Part shown: in pieces, positions 25,741 through 35,709 of the stretch
Layout of the letters: each line of letters starts with the position of its first letter
How positions within the stretch are numbered: the stretch's first letter is position 1
Translations under genes and position numbers: made by a program
Source: Apostichopus japonicus
Taxonomy: Eukaryota > Echinodermata > Holothuroidea > Aspidochirotida > Stichopodidae
Direction: 5' to 3'
Length of the DNA: 64,000 nt
Assembly (NCBI RefSeq): GCF_037975245.1
Contig: NC_092577.1
Span: 29,010,398 to 29,074,397, forward strand
Notes under the pieces: generated by a model
The model's input: only the letters and a program-made list of their open reading frames with translations
Databases searched by the model: none
Told to the model about the DNA's origin: nothing

Positions 25741-26729
25741 GCGTGATTTTTTCCCCAGGATGGTTGTGGGTAATTAACATAAAGGAGGCGTGTCTCAATC
25801 AGTGCACATGTGCAGTAGGCCTACTTCAGGAAAGTTTGGTATGACCTATGCACTGTACTATACTGCTATTGTTACAAATACCGTACCATGCTTCGTACAT
25901 CACACAACAACTTGGATATCGCGTGCATGCACTGTACTAGCCTAGCCTATATGACTTATTATAAGGCTAGTGCGAATCACACGTACGTCGACTGGATATG
26001 GGCATCGGTTTTTGTTAGTTCCTAGTCCTAGTTCGCCATGACGGAGAGCAAAATAACATGGACCTTTCCATATGAAAACCTGGATGCATTCCCAAGGCTT
26101 TAATTCCCAAGGCCCGTGGGGTTTTGTCAGCCCAAGTGCGCAACCACTTGTTGAAAGTTGGGGGGGTCAAATTGGTCCATTTGTCAAAAGTTGGGGGGTC
26201 CAAAAGGACGCTACACACTAACAGTAAAGGGACCTCCAAAAAGTTGGGGGGTCCACCCAAAAGTGACCCCCGACCCCCCTAGTGGTTGTGCCCTTGCGTC
26301 GGCCTATAGGGATCCCACCCCCCAGGTCCCCTGAGGCAGGGGTGTCCTAGTTTCCGAGTATTTTCTGGTCACAAAGTGGGACCTCGTCCCTCTCACGTAC
26401 ACGCCGGACTTTAACACTAGGGCGATGATGATTGTTCCCTGGTCCCCTTGACCTGTATTACGAACTTGTGCACAGAATCAATACAACACCCACGCAGGGC
26501 CAGGGCCAGGGAGTTTGGTCCTCTCAAGCTTGTGCCATGAATATCCATACCTGTACAAGACACACGTACGGCAGACCACATCATCTACGTGATACTATAC
26601 TTAAATGCGATCAAACCATGCCTGCTCCAAACCCTGTCTGGTTTGTATACACTGCGCAGTCGCATTGTACAGGAATGCCTTGAACACGCCTACTTTATGT
26701 TAATTACCCACAACCAAAAAAATCACGCG
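25741..26729. mobile_element. Mutator-like element nested in the hAT element
   Basis: The 9-bp TSD GGCCCGGAA flanks it exactly (25732-25740 and 26730-26738), and relatives at 38870 and 52360 show the uninterrupted site. TIRs begin GCGTGATTTTTT and share GGTTGTGGGTAATTAACA and more; the left end has about 10 extra bases. A 9-bp TSD with TIRs of about 40 bp suggests the Mutator superfamily. No transposase frame remains. Confidence 0.8.
26133..26296. mobile_element. 164-bp MITE nested in the Mutator-like element
   Basis: Inverted ends CAAG(T/G)GCGCAACCACT and AGTGGTTGTGCCCTTG, with flanks TGTCAGCC (26125-26132) and CGTCGGCC (26297-26304). The unit 2 copy has CGTCAGCC on the left, so the 8-bp TSD differs at one base there. 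It is the third layer of the nest. G-rich direct words (AAAGTTGGGG) fill the inside. Confidence 0.65.
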
Positions 26730-27699
26730 GCCCGGAAAGGGTCATTTCCGACGCTTAGATAGTGTCGAAAGCGCCCCTACAGACCATTCACGTCCCCCTG
26801 ACCAATACCCCTAGCTCCGCCACTGGTAAGACGGACTTTCGCAGAGTATCGCAGGGGAAACTTTCTGTCTTTCCGTCGGTGTATGTTTATAAATATATCA
26901 AAGATGTAGTGCAGTGGTTTTAGGTATTCCTATGAATAGTTTTTTAAAGGGGCATTCCGTTGGTAGATGTAATACTTATCCCAAGGGGACTAGCATTCCA
27001 CAATTTTTGTTGGGAACCATATCTCTGTGCCTTGTCCCTAGGTCGATAACATTCTTGATCGCCGGTTGTCACCTGTTCAGTTGACTGGATTAACACTCAA
27101 TTCATCCATATCAGGATGTCACATTAGAATCAGAAACTCTAAACTAAAAGCCTGAAACTCTTAACCGTCTGTCATTTGAGCTTCCAAACATTTCTTATGT
27201 CATATATAGTCAGCACTAAGAAATTCCTAATATAGTTCCTAGTAGTAAGTTATTGTTCAGATGCAGCCATCTCGAAAGCAACGGAATGTTAAGCCAGTTA
27301 AGGCTAGGAATTAGGCAAATCCCCTTTATTCATTCCGCTCAAGAAAGCTAAGAATCTGGGGATAGTTAAAATATTGTAGCTAGGTAGTCAGTCACACGTT
27401 AACATCTCAGGTGACCACTTCGTCAGGAGGGGGCGGAAAGAATTCAGGCAAAGACGCCCGAAATAGTTAGTTACACACGGCACAGGAAAATGGTATTTTA
27501 TAGCCAGATTTTATTAAATCATTGGCAGAGTGTGTTCTAAATTATAACCTGTGGAACTTTCAGTATTAATAGCCTGGAAGTGGCAGTTTTTTTTCTTTGG
27601 TGACACAGGAGTTGATCACAGTAGCCGGTTCATGATGCCTTCACGGTAGGTGTTCGTAAAAAGCTTTAAATTCGTATTGCAATCTTCTTGAATTGTTAT

Positions 27700-28603
27700 T
27701 GATTTGAATAATAATATTAATAATAAATTACATTTCATATAGCGCTTAATACAGCGTTTCAAAGCGCTTTACAAAGTAGGAAAGAGAAACAGGAAACCAA
27801 GGGGAAAATGAAACTAGGAATCAAATAGAAATATTTTAAGTTGTCTCTTGAAAATACAAAGGGAGGGAGAGTCACGAACGCTCCAAAGAGAAGGTGCAGC
27901 GACAGAAAAGGCACGATCGCCATAACGAGTGCGGGTACATGGACCAGGAGTTAATTGCAAATGCGCATGATGGGAAAAGCAAAGCGTAACTGTAGTTGAC
28001 CGGCGCAAAGGATTAAGAAGGTCAGTGATATATTGAGGGGCAAGCCCGTTGATCGCTTTGTAGGTGTGACGTAGGATCTTAAACTGGATGCGCTGAGAGA
28101 CGGGAAGCCAGTGTAATGAACGGAGTACAGGAGTGATGTGATCAAACTTTTTAGTGAGTGAAACTATAGGCGCGCAGCAGCGTTCTGAATTCTCTGAAGG
28201 AGAGCTATATCTGAAACTGGCAAATTCACATACAAACTGTTGCAGTAATCCAGATAGGAGGAAACAAAAGCGTGAACCAGTCGTTCAGTTGAGCTTTGAT
28301 CTAGATACCTCCTGAGTTTACCAATTTTGTAAATACCATACGCAGCTGCTGAACGACAAGTGTTCTGAATATGTTTTCGCATATCGAGTTTATCGTCAAG
28401 CAAGACACCAAGATCACGTGTATTTTTGGAAGGAATTATGACATTTGTACCAACAGTGAGGTCAGGTAGGTTACTCGAATCCCTTAACTGGGAGGTGACG
28501 TGGATGACTTTGGTCTTTGAATCGTTAAGGAGTAAACTGTAGCAAGTGGACAATTGCTTGATGTCAGCGATACAATTGGAGAAACTGGTTAGACATGTAT
28601 CAT
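27700..28603 (-). pseudogene. CR1-like LINE 3' end (unit 2)
   Basis: Better preserved than the unit 1 copy. The frame 28610-28164 encodes LLNDSKTKVIHVTSQL, RDLGVLLDDKLDMRKHI and VSSYLDYCNSLYVNLPVSD, then RIQNAAARL; the 28145-27814 region continues with a HWLP-like block and YGDRAFSVAAPSLW. The 3' end is an ATT-rich tail near 27715. It is split by the 4.1-kb transposon; its 5' remainder is 32713-32746. Confidence 0.88.
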
Positions 28604-30484
28604 AGGCCATCAGCTGAACCTCAAAAAGAGGCTGTAAAATCAGTTTCGTTCCAGCAACACTGGGTCTAGATTTTTAAAGCATTTTTGGGTAGTTCAATGC
28701 ATCACAGACATTATATCAAAAGTTCTCAAAAAAATTTCCTGCAGTATTTTCGTAACTCACCCTCGAAATTGGGTATGTTATATAGACATTACGTGCTACG
28801 ATGCTATGTATTAGGAACACACTAACGTTAGATTTGGTACAGTGGTGCATACATACCACTCTTTTCTTATATGTTTAATTACGACTGATATATATTTTTT
28901 TTTGTATAATAGTTGGGTCAGGGTTATAAGAATGGTGGAAGAGGTTTCTGGTCTAAGGGTCAGTTAGGGTAGTTTTCAGGCATAACAAGTTGTGCCCCCC
29001 CCCCCTCCATTTTCGCCAAAATGGTAAAAAAACACATTCTCAACTTTGAAATATGAAATACACATTTTACACATTATAACTTAAGGGTTTTAATTTTAAA
29101 AATGTACCACTTTTAATAAACTCAGATATAATGCTTTGTAATAAATCAAATACTTTTAGATTTTCCCCCTATGTTATGAATGCATTTCGTCTGTGCATGT
29201 ATGCGTAAATATACAGTACACATATAATGAAACGTTCCTCTCCATAATTGTTACACTCCCCATCCAAACTGTTTTACACATGTGACCCCCTCCCCCTCTA
29301 CTTTACATGTAGCTAAATCCCTAGTTACAGTGAGATGTGCCAATGCCCTACGACCAGTGAGATATTTCTTTTGTATAAATCAATATATAAGTTGGCACAC
29401 TAAGACGTCATGGCATATCGTAGATGTGAAATAAAGTTATAGACGGTATATATCCGTTACCTTAGTACTCTTTCTACAGTCTTCTGCAAAACTAGGTACT
29501 TTCTCCATGTTACGGAAACGACATGTTTATAATTCGTATTCCTGCAAAAAGAGTTTCCAAGGGAGTTAACGTATAAAAGAAAAGATCGACAAGGTTTCGA
29601 ATGGTATTTTGAATAATAATAGTTCTATATTCTACAAATAATATGAATAATAAAGGTGAATGGTACAAATAAGTGAATAACGAAGACAGTTAACTTAAGC
29701 CCCAGATAGAAAGAAATTATGTATCTATTAAGACTGGGCCGATACACTCAATGGTGTAGTAGAGCTGGGCCTTTGCGATGATTCAAGATACAGGTTCTTC
29801 ATCAAAAGGTGCGGCGCGGAATTAATAAGTGATTAAAAGTTCATCCAAGGACAGTTGTACTAGTTATACAGGATCCACTTCAATTCACTGCATGGAAGTC
29901 AGATATGGTATGGAAAAGGGAAAGTCCATTCCGTAGTAGAGGTGAAGATAATTAGATGAAATAAAAGTCACTAAATACTTGAATATCCTTCAGTCAAAAC
30001 TTGAACAGGTTCACAGAACGTATTAACAATATGAATAAAACAGGTAACGAAATGTTGCGGCAAAACAATAAAGAACCGTGATATTGGAACGGGGTCAGGG
30101 GCGATGGTTCCCCAACAACAGTATATAAACCTCTGACTGGTTTCAGGACGCGTTATTTGCGTCATCGTCATCAGTAAATGTACTTGTGAATTTGCAAGAG
30201 GTAAAGCATGCCCATAACACCCTCCTCCCCCTCCCCTTCCCTCTCAGAAAAAAAAGTGTGATTTGAAGAAAATGTGGATATTTATCATAAGGTGTCTGGT
30301 AGGTTGGGTAATCTACGTAAAACTACTAATAGCGAAAATGAATATATGAATAAGATCATGTTTTCTGGTTCCTTTAAACTCTGGGGAACAAAATAATGAC
30401 AACATGACTTCAAAAAAGTTAACCCTCTTCACAACCTTCAAACTTGATTAAAATTTCAGACTAAGATATCAAGATTTAACACCA

Positions 30485-30930
30485 TCACAGTTCATCCTCC
30501 AAATCATCTTCCCCTGCATCAACAATCTCAACATCTTCTTGGAAGTTGCTGCAATTTCTACATTTACATAGGTCTGTACACGGTAGTTGTGCATTCATAC
30601 TGGAACATCTTCCTTTAAGACATTTGCCGACTCTACAGCTACTGCTGACACACTGAAGCAAAACATCTGGGTCAGGTGGCTTCGTCATCCAAGTGATTAT
30701 AAGGTCATCATTTTCAAGTTTCCATCCATGTCCCTCTGGTGAGAGTGCATCAATCCTTTGCTGTAATGCGCTACTATGAATAGCAGCCTGGTTGGTGCAG
30801 CGCTTAACATGCTGGATCAGAGCATCTTTTGTTGGTGGTAAACTCTGCTCTGAGGATGGAGATGAACAGAACACCTTGTACCATGAAATTGGATATTTTT
30901 TAGTCTCACATTTTATGATTGGGTACCAAT
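30485..30930 (-). pseudogene. C-terminal Cys-rich block of the 4.1-kb transposon gene
   Basis: The frame begins with YPIIKCETKKYPISWYKVF and runs through LPPTKDALIQHVKR and EGHGWKLEND..IITWM to a Cys cluster: C-X4-C-X4-C-X4-C, then PCTDLCKCRNCSN. The acidic end (DAGEDDLEDEL) precedes the stop. The cluster looks like a CXC-type zinc-binding motif. In the family I recall, this block is the C-terminus, which fits its place here. Catalytic residues of known transposases are not visible to me. Confidence 0.6.
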
Positions 30931-31913
30931 ATAATTACAATTCAGCTAGAAATATGTTGCAAATTACTTTAAGAATTTCAATGGAAAGATAAACCTGATA
31001 TTGCATCTCAAAGCGTTTAGAGAATTTTTTAATTTTCCTTGGGGGATGACCCTCATATTCCAAAAGTCCTAGATCCAACCCTGAACACTCAATGAGCCAC
31101 ACATTGAAGACAGTACTTTACCTTTTAAGATCTGTATGTCTTCCTTGTCAAGAATTGTATCTAGTTTCTTCAACAGTCTTTTCCTCTAATATGCATAAAA
31201 TCTGGGCTCATCTTTTTTCCGCTCTGCTGCTTGTCGAAGCAATACTTTAATAAAATGAAATCAAAAAAGCAAATTGTTTTGCATTTTCTGTTGATCAAAA
31301 TGTAAGTCTGAACAAGTAAGAACTAGACAGAAGAACACATTATACCATGTGATCTGCTCATCTTCTATGGACAAACAAAGACACATTCAAATTTTGCAAA
31401 CCAGTGTCATGCAAAAAAAGAATTAAAACAGGTTTTTTGACAGTACAGTACATTATCTCTTAATGTTATGGTTTAAATTATACAATGGTAGATTATATCT
31501 GTTACTAATAATAAAGGAGTCAGATACTTGTTCATTTTGGTAAAGCTAGACAGGCTGACCATAAGACCTTGCAAACCTAACCTTATTGCACCTTTGTTAC
31601 ACTTATTTTTTTAACTAGTATAATATCTCTATCATTCAAATAAAGGGCCACGGTAAGAAAACTATGAAGCCTGTATTTAACACTTAGGCTAGTGCCCCAG
31701 AAGGAGAATTTGAAACAAATTTCCATTCCTACCGCCTTATAACAAAACAAATCAGATGACCATGCCACTAATTATTTTATGTTCAGGTCCAACACTGTGC
31801 CCTTTGACTTGGATTCTATCCCTCAAGAGCTACTGATCTTGCATTATGCAACTTCTCTTAACACTTCAACTATGCCACAGAAGTACAAGTAGAGTAGTGT
31901 AGTATGCTTAGGC

Positions 31914-32243
31914 TTACCTCCATCGAAAGTCTCTGCCTGCTGCAGCTTGTCCTGCACCCGTTTGCAACGCCGAGTAATGCATTGTATCTTTTCCCACATA
32001 TAATACATTGTACAGGCAATACACCAGAGCTTCTGCTTGGTTTCCTCGATCTTTTCCGTCAATTCTTCGTTTCAAATCATATGGGGTCTCCTCTGGTTCT
32101 GTCCGTTTTCTTGCAGCAATGTGCTTGCTATCAATGAACCGCCTGTAACACTTATCGTGGAACCCCATCATACTATGCTGTTGAACACACGCTTGATCGT
32201 AGTAGGCCATGGAGTAATTAGTAGTAAGGCGATATAACTGTCT
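31914..32243 (-). pseudogene. middle block of the 4.1-kb transposon gene (GFHDKCYRRF motif)
   Basis: The open frame includes RLTTNYSMAYYDQACV, then GFHDKCYRRFIDSKHIAARK. The H..C spacing with following Arg/Phe is a hallmark of the same unnamed invertebrate family. The region after residue 60 is Gln/Ala-rich. A further block at about 31255-31120 (RQAAERKKDEPRFYAY, one stop) may be the next exon; it ends at AAAAG|GTAAAG, a plausible donor. Confidence 0.5.
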
Positions 32244-32248
32244 CAGCC

Positions 32249-32404
32249 GCTGAGATTAAGCCAATCTTTAGCGCAGGAAGTAACTTTAGTCCATCGTTTA
32301 CTCGTCAGTGCCTTCACTGCTTCAAATTTTACAGAATCAATGTGCACTGAGCACTGTAGATTTTCGTGTGTCGGAGACTGACTAGCACCCGTGGGAGCCG
32401 CCAT
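32249..32404 (-). pseudogene. N-terminal exon of the 4.1-kb transposon gene
   Basis: ATG in an AACATGGCGG context, 303 bp inside the right terminus. It encodes MAAPTGASQS, then SVKFEAVKALTSKRWTKV and ends at a TGA after DWLNLSG. The next coding block (below) is in another frame, so either a splice or a frameshift joins them. The length and the W..V..A..W pattern recall the N-terminus of an unnamed multi-copy protein family common in invertebrate genomes; that link is from memory. Confidence 0.5.
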
Positions 32405-32746
32405 GTTTGTTGTTTTCTACAAAGATTGCACACAGAACTCATGGCTCATTGGACAATTCATATCACATGATACAGATATCTCACTGGCGCACAGCTTTTG
32501 AACGTAAAACGGCAGGCTTCTTAACATACGCAATAAAAAATATAGTTCGATCTTTCGAGCGACATTGCAAAAAAACTGCAGGAAAGCACATGGAGAACTT
32601 TTGGATCATTAATCTTCATTAATTTATGTGCTTTATGCTGTAGAGATATTTTAGACCCGCAGTTGCTGGAACGAAACAAGCGAATTTCGCCCTTCAGCTG
32701 ATGGCCTATCATGATCAAAGTGAATGTTTTCTAAGCTTTCAATATT

Positions 32747-32941
32747 CTATGTATTAAGAATTGCATTAAAATGCAACCTATCCTACATATCGCTGACTAG
32801 AATTTAATTAACGTACCTTAAAATGGTACCTTTTTTAGAGAAGTAATCCAAGTGGCGTCTGCCACACATATGTACGTGAAAAACATAGTTTCCTTGGCCC
32901 ATCTGTTGCTCTGTATAAACGTTACTAGGGTTGAAAATCCT
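32747..32941. other. 195 bp present only in unit 2
   Basis: Unit 1 joins the flanks directly (about 14046) at a TTC microhomology. No TIR or TSD was seen, so a deletion from unit 1 is as likely as an insertion. Confidence 0.6.
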
Positions 32942-33049
32942 TCACAACTTCCGACTGGCATCAAGCACCAGCCTTTGATGTGCCAAATTTGTTGTTTCTT
33001 TGCTCAATCTATCTAACTTACTGCATACTAAGTCTAATTTAGGCCTATT

Positions 33050-33104
33050 GGCTAACTTAGGCCTAGGCTAACTTAGGCCTAGGCTAACTTAGGCCTAGGC
33101 TACA
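33050..33104. repeat. 16-bp minisatellite TAACTTAGGCCTAGGC, three copies
   Basis: Counterpart of 14160-14195, with one more copy. Confidence 0.75.
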
Positions 33105-33124
33105 ACGTGACGTTCTTTCTATTG

Positions 33125-33515
33125 GGAGGGCGTTGTGGTCAAGTGGTTAAGGCAGTGGACTTGTGATCTAAGGATTACAGGTTCGAGCCCTGGCCAGATC
33201 ATTGCGTTGTGTCCTTGGGCAAGGCGCTTTATCTCCATTGCCTCTCTTCACCCAGGTGTATAAATGGGGACCTGCGAGGTAACTTGTAAATATAGTTGCG
33301 TGCGCCGGTTTGTGGCTGCACCCTATGGGAAGTCCCCCGGGGGACACGTGGTTGTGGTGCACTGTGGTGCCCCAGGAGAGATTGATTGAATTGTGCACAC
33401 TTTGATGTGTGGGTGTGACAAGTTACCAATGACCAGGGGTTAAGTTGTAAAGTCGTGTGAGGAGGCATTAGCTTCATACAAGACTGTAAACCTTCAACTT
33501 TAACTTTTTAACTTT
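33125..33515 (+). mobile_element. tRNA-derived SINE
   Basis: The tRNA-like head has an A-box TGGTCAAGTGG (33136-33146) and B-box GGTTCGAGCCC (33180-33190), the spacing of an RNA polymerase III internal promoter. A body follows with the word TCCTTGGGCAAGGCGCTTT, known from several animal SINEs, and the tail is a repeated AACTTT motif (about 33490-33518). Absent from unit 1 at about 14208, so it inserted after the split. The acceptor-stem ends do not pair like a real tRNA, so I do not call a tRNA gene. Confidence 0.82.
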
Positions 33516-33771
33516 TTTGCGAGGAGCTTTCTTTCTTCCTCGTCGTTATCAACATTAGACACATTCTCATCTTCCCTAACAATAAATGGGAAAATCGCAG
33601 ACACAAGAAGCAGATCTCAATGAACTGATCGATTTAAGCTTAGCATGAAAGACAATAACGTAAATGACTACAAACTGGTAAAAACCGGGAAAACTCCCGA
33701 AGGTAATATTAAGTAACGATTATACGACGAATAAAACAAACAAAATATGGACTGATTGCATTCTAGATTGC

Positions 33772-33777
33772 TTTATT
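33772..33777 (-). other. candidate polyadenylation signal, paralogue 2
   Basis: AATAAA equivalent to 14467-14472. The 1.4-kb element at 33821-35214 now lies between it and the stop codon, so use of this site would give a 3' UTR of about 1.7 kb. Confidence 0.4.
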
Positions 33778-33820
33778 CAGTTTTATCGCATGTATTTCCG
33801 ATTTAAAATAAAACTGTCAC

Positions 33821-35214
33821 CAGGCGCGTATCCAGGGGGGCGTTGGGGTCGCGCCCCCCCCCCCCGGGTAGGAAAAAAGAGGAGAGAAAAAAGAGAAGGC
33901 AATAGGGGAAAAGAGGGGGGAAGAGGAGGGAAAAGAGGAGGAAGGAAGGGAAAAGAAAAAGAAGAAAGAGAGAAAAAGGAGAAAAGGAGAAACGGAGGGA
34001 GCAGAAGAAAAACGCCAAGACACCGAGAAGAGATAGAGGAACAGTGACATAATTACAGCGCTGATCCCTATTATATACACAGGGTAGCCAGTGGCGGATT
34101 TCGGATTTCGGAAGGTTCGTGCGCCTCAGCCTACCCTTTACACCGTCAACTCCATTTCCATATTTCCTTTGTGGTCAGCAAAACGGACTGAGTGAGAACA
34201 AAACAATCGTTAACAACTCCCACTGTGTGTTGCCAATTTGAGCTAGCTTCACGTCCAGTTCTCATTTTACTATATTTATCCACAGTTGTAAAATATAGGA
34301 CGGAAATCGCATTTGCGGCAGTCTATAATTGTTTTCTGGGAGAGAGGACCCCAGACCCATCGTATACGAAAGTCTACTTGGATTATCTGTCCCCTGATTT
34401 TTTTCTGCAGACGCCCATGTATTTCCCCAAACTTAATTTCTTACCCATGAGATTTAAAACTTAAGGAAGTTTAGGAGCATCATTGGGTCTGGGAAGTGTT
34501 ATTTCCGGCGATCTGGGAGGTATATTTGCCAACAAAATCTTGCACGCTACGCGCGAACCCGTGGTCGCGCTCCGCTTAGATAGTATCAGAGAACAGACAC
34601 GCGTCCCCATCATGATCCAAGACTGATCAGCTCCCATGCACCAATATGTTAACTGTGTCTGAATTTTCGAAAATACCCTGACTATCATTCTTAAACATAC
34701 TTCCCTCCACTCCTGCAATTTTGACCGGTCTGTAAGGGGTTGAAGGAGGTTTTTTTATATTGGTTGTCCATAGAGAAAATTTGTGCAACATTTTGGGTAT
34801 GTTTTAAAGTGAATTTATTACACGAGAAATGTGAATTTTCAAATTCTAAACAAATAAATGGCTTAAAAACATGAAAAAGTGGGGCTAACGGGTATTGTAG
34901 TCCGCAACGTAGAATGACCTACAAAAGCAATGACCCACGAGAGATGCGATGAGGTCGAACATGATGTGTGACTGGTGAAAAATCTTCAAAAAGGTTATGG
35001 ATGGAAAAAAAACTATTGGGATAGACTTGGTTCTTAGGCAAAAGTGTACATCTGTTTGGTCATTTTCAAGCCCGAGATGTGCCATTTCCGGTGATCTGGG
35101 GGTATCAAAACCAGAAATTTTCTTGTATGCTTCGCGCCAACCGATGGTGGCGCTCCGCTTAGATAGTAATTCGCGCCCCCCCCCCCGGGTTAGAAAATCC
35201 TGGATACGCCCCTG
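33821..35214 (+). mobile_element. CAGGCGC-TIR element E1, 1.4 kb
   Basis: Inverted ends CAGGCGCGTATCCAGG and CCTGGATACGCCCCTG match at 15 of 16 positions. GTCAC flanks both sides (33816-33820 and 35215-35219), and unit 1 has one GTCAC at the empty site (14511-14515), so the TSD is 5 bp. The left arm carries a C-run and an almost pure purine tract (about 33870-34030); the right arm carries two copies of the 90-bp module. There is no transposase. It sits in the predicted 3' UTR of paralogue 2. Confidence 0.85.
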
Positions 35215-35449
35215 GTCACGTATGTCACTCTACGAGGGTTACCTCTGAATAATTACTATGACAGCATTATTCAATCAGAAGACAAGACTAAGTAAAAGGA
35301 AACGTCTCCAGAATAGTGATTTTACCAGGTACAATTAATCTAACATGCATTATTTACCAAGCAGAGAGTTAGTCAATAGCTTAGAGATCACGTTACATGT
35401 AAATTCAAGTAGAATCCATTTAGAGACATGCGTTTGAGAAGCATTTGTT

Positions 35450-35709
35450 CTACATCGGAGTCGTTGGTCCGTTGGTTGGACATCCCAACCAATGCTTTGT
35501 AGTCCACAATGGATAGCCAGAGTCAACTCTATCGTTAGGATCGTTATAACGCCAGTACAGTTCATTCTTGAAGAGGAACGTGCGACCATTACTCCACTTA
35601 ACGGCAGCATCTACAGTACCTTGATTGTACCCATGCCAATGAGTATTAATATCTAAGTTACCTTGTTCTGTCCTGTCGGCGCCAACAAGGTAACGCCAAT
35701 ACTTTGTTC
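35450..35709 (-). CDS. paralogue 2 exon 4 (blades 3-4, early stop)
   Basis: 260 nt ending at TAG. It differs from paralogue 1 at 13 of 86 codons in amino acid, with about eight silent changes, so constraint is more ordinary than in exons 2 and 3. Confidence 0.85.

Larger units (their letters stand above)
25536..26825. mobile_element. hAT-type element with nested insertions (unit 1)
   Basis: Ends CAGTGGTGGAGC and GCTCCGCCACTG are inverted, and the perfect 8-bp TSD GTAAGACG flanks it (25528-25535 and 26826-26833). Without its nested insert it is a roughly 300-bp member of the family at 38653-39034 and 52118-52520, with an internal deletion in the shared module. Present in unit 2 at 62035-63326, so the insertion is older than the recent duplication. 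Confidence 0.9.
12213..26833. repeat. tandem array unit 1 (14.6 kb)
   Basis: Collinear with 26834-63334 once inserted elements are removed, and its beginning also matches 63335 onward. It contains hemopexin paralogue 1. Hand-compared divergence from unit 2 is about 10 percent in 12400-14000, about 5-9 percent in introns and spacer to about 19960, then about 1 percent from 19976 to 21180 and from 24480 to 26833. Confidence 0.9.
28604..32707. mobile_element. 4.1-kb coding DNA transposon with AGGCCATCAGCTGAA termini
   Basis: Perfect 15-bp TIRs (AGGCCATCAGCTGAA at 28604-28618, inverted at 32693-32707). An unmatched spacer follows, then a second exact inverted block, GTTTCGTTCCAGCAAC, about 20-30 bp further in. 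The 5-bp ATCAT flanks both ends (28599-28603 and 32708-32712); a 6-bp reading is possible because the TIR boundary is ambiguous. Unit 1 keeps the empty site with a single ATCAT (about 14007-14011). Inside, on the minus strand, is a decayed spliced gene (32404 to 30485). I cannot assign a superfamily. Confidence 0.88.

Noticed and set aside
33125-33200. Functional tRNA gene
   Set aside because: Pol III boxes are present but the cloverleaf stems are not supported, and the sequence continues into a SINE body and tail.
33790-34080. Lys/Arg/Glu/Gly-rich frames (plus) and Phe/Leu/Ser-rich, membrane-like frames (minus), also at 37547-37918 and 40489-40806
   Set aside because: They arise from the purine tract in the left arm of CAGGCGC elements and recur only with it.
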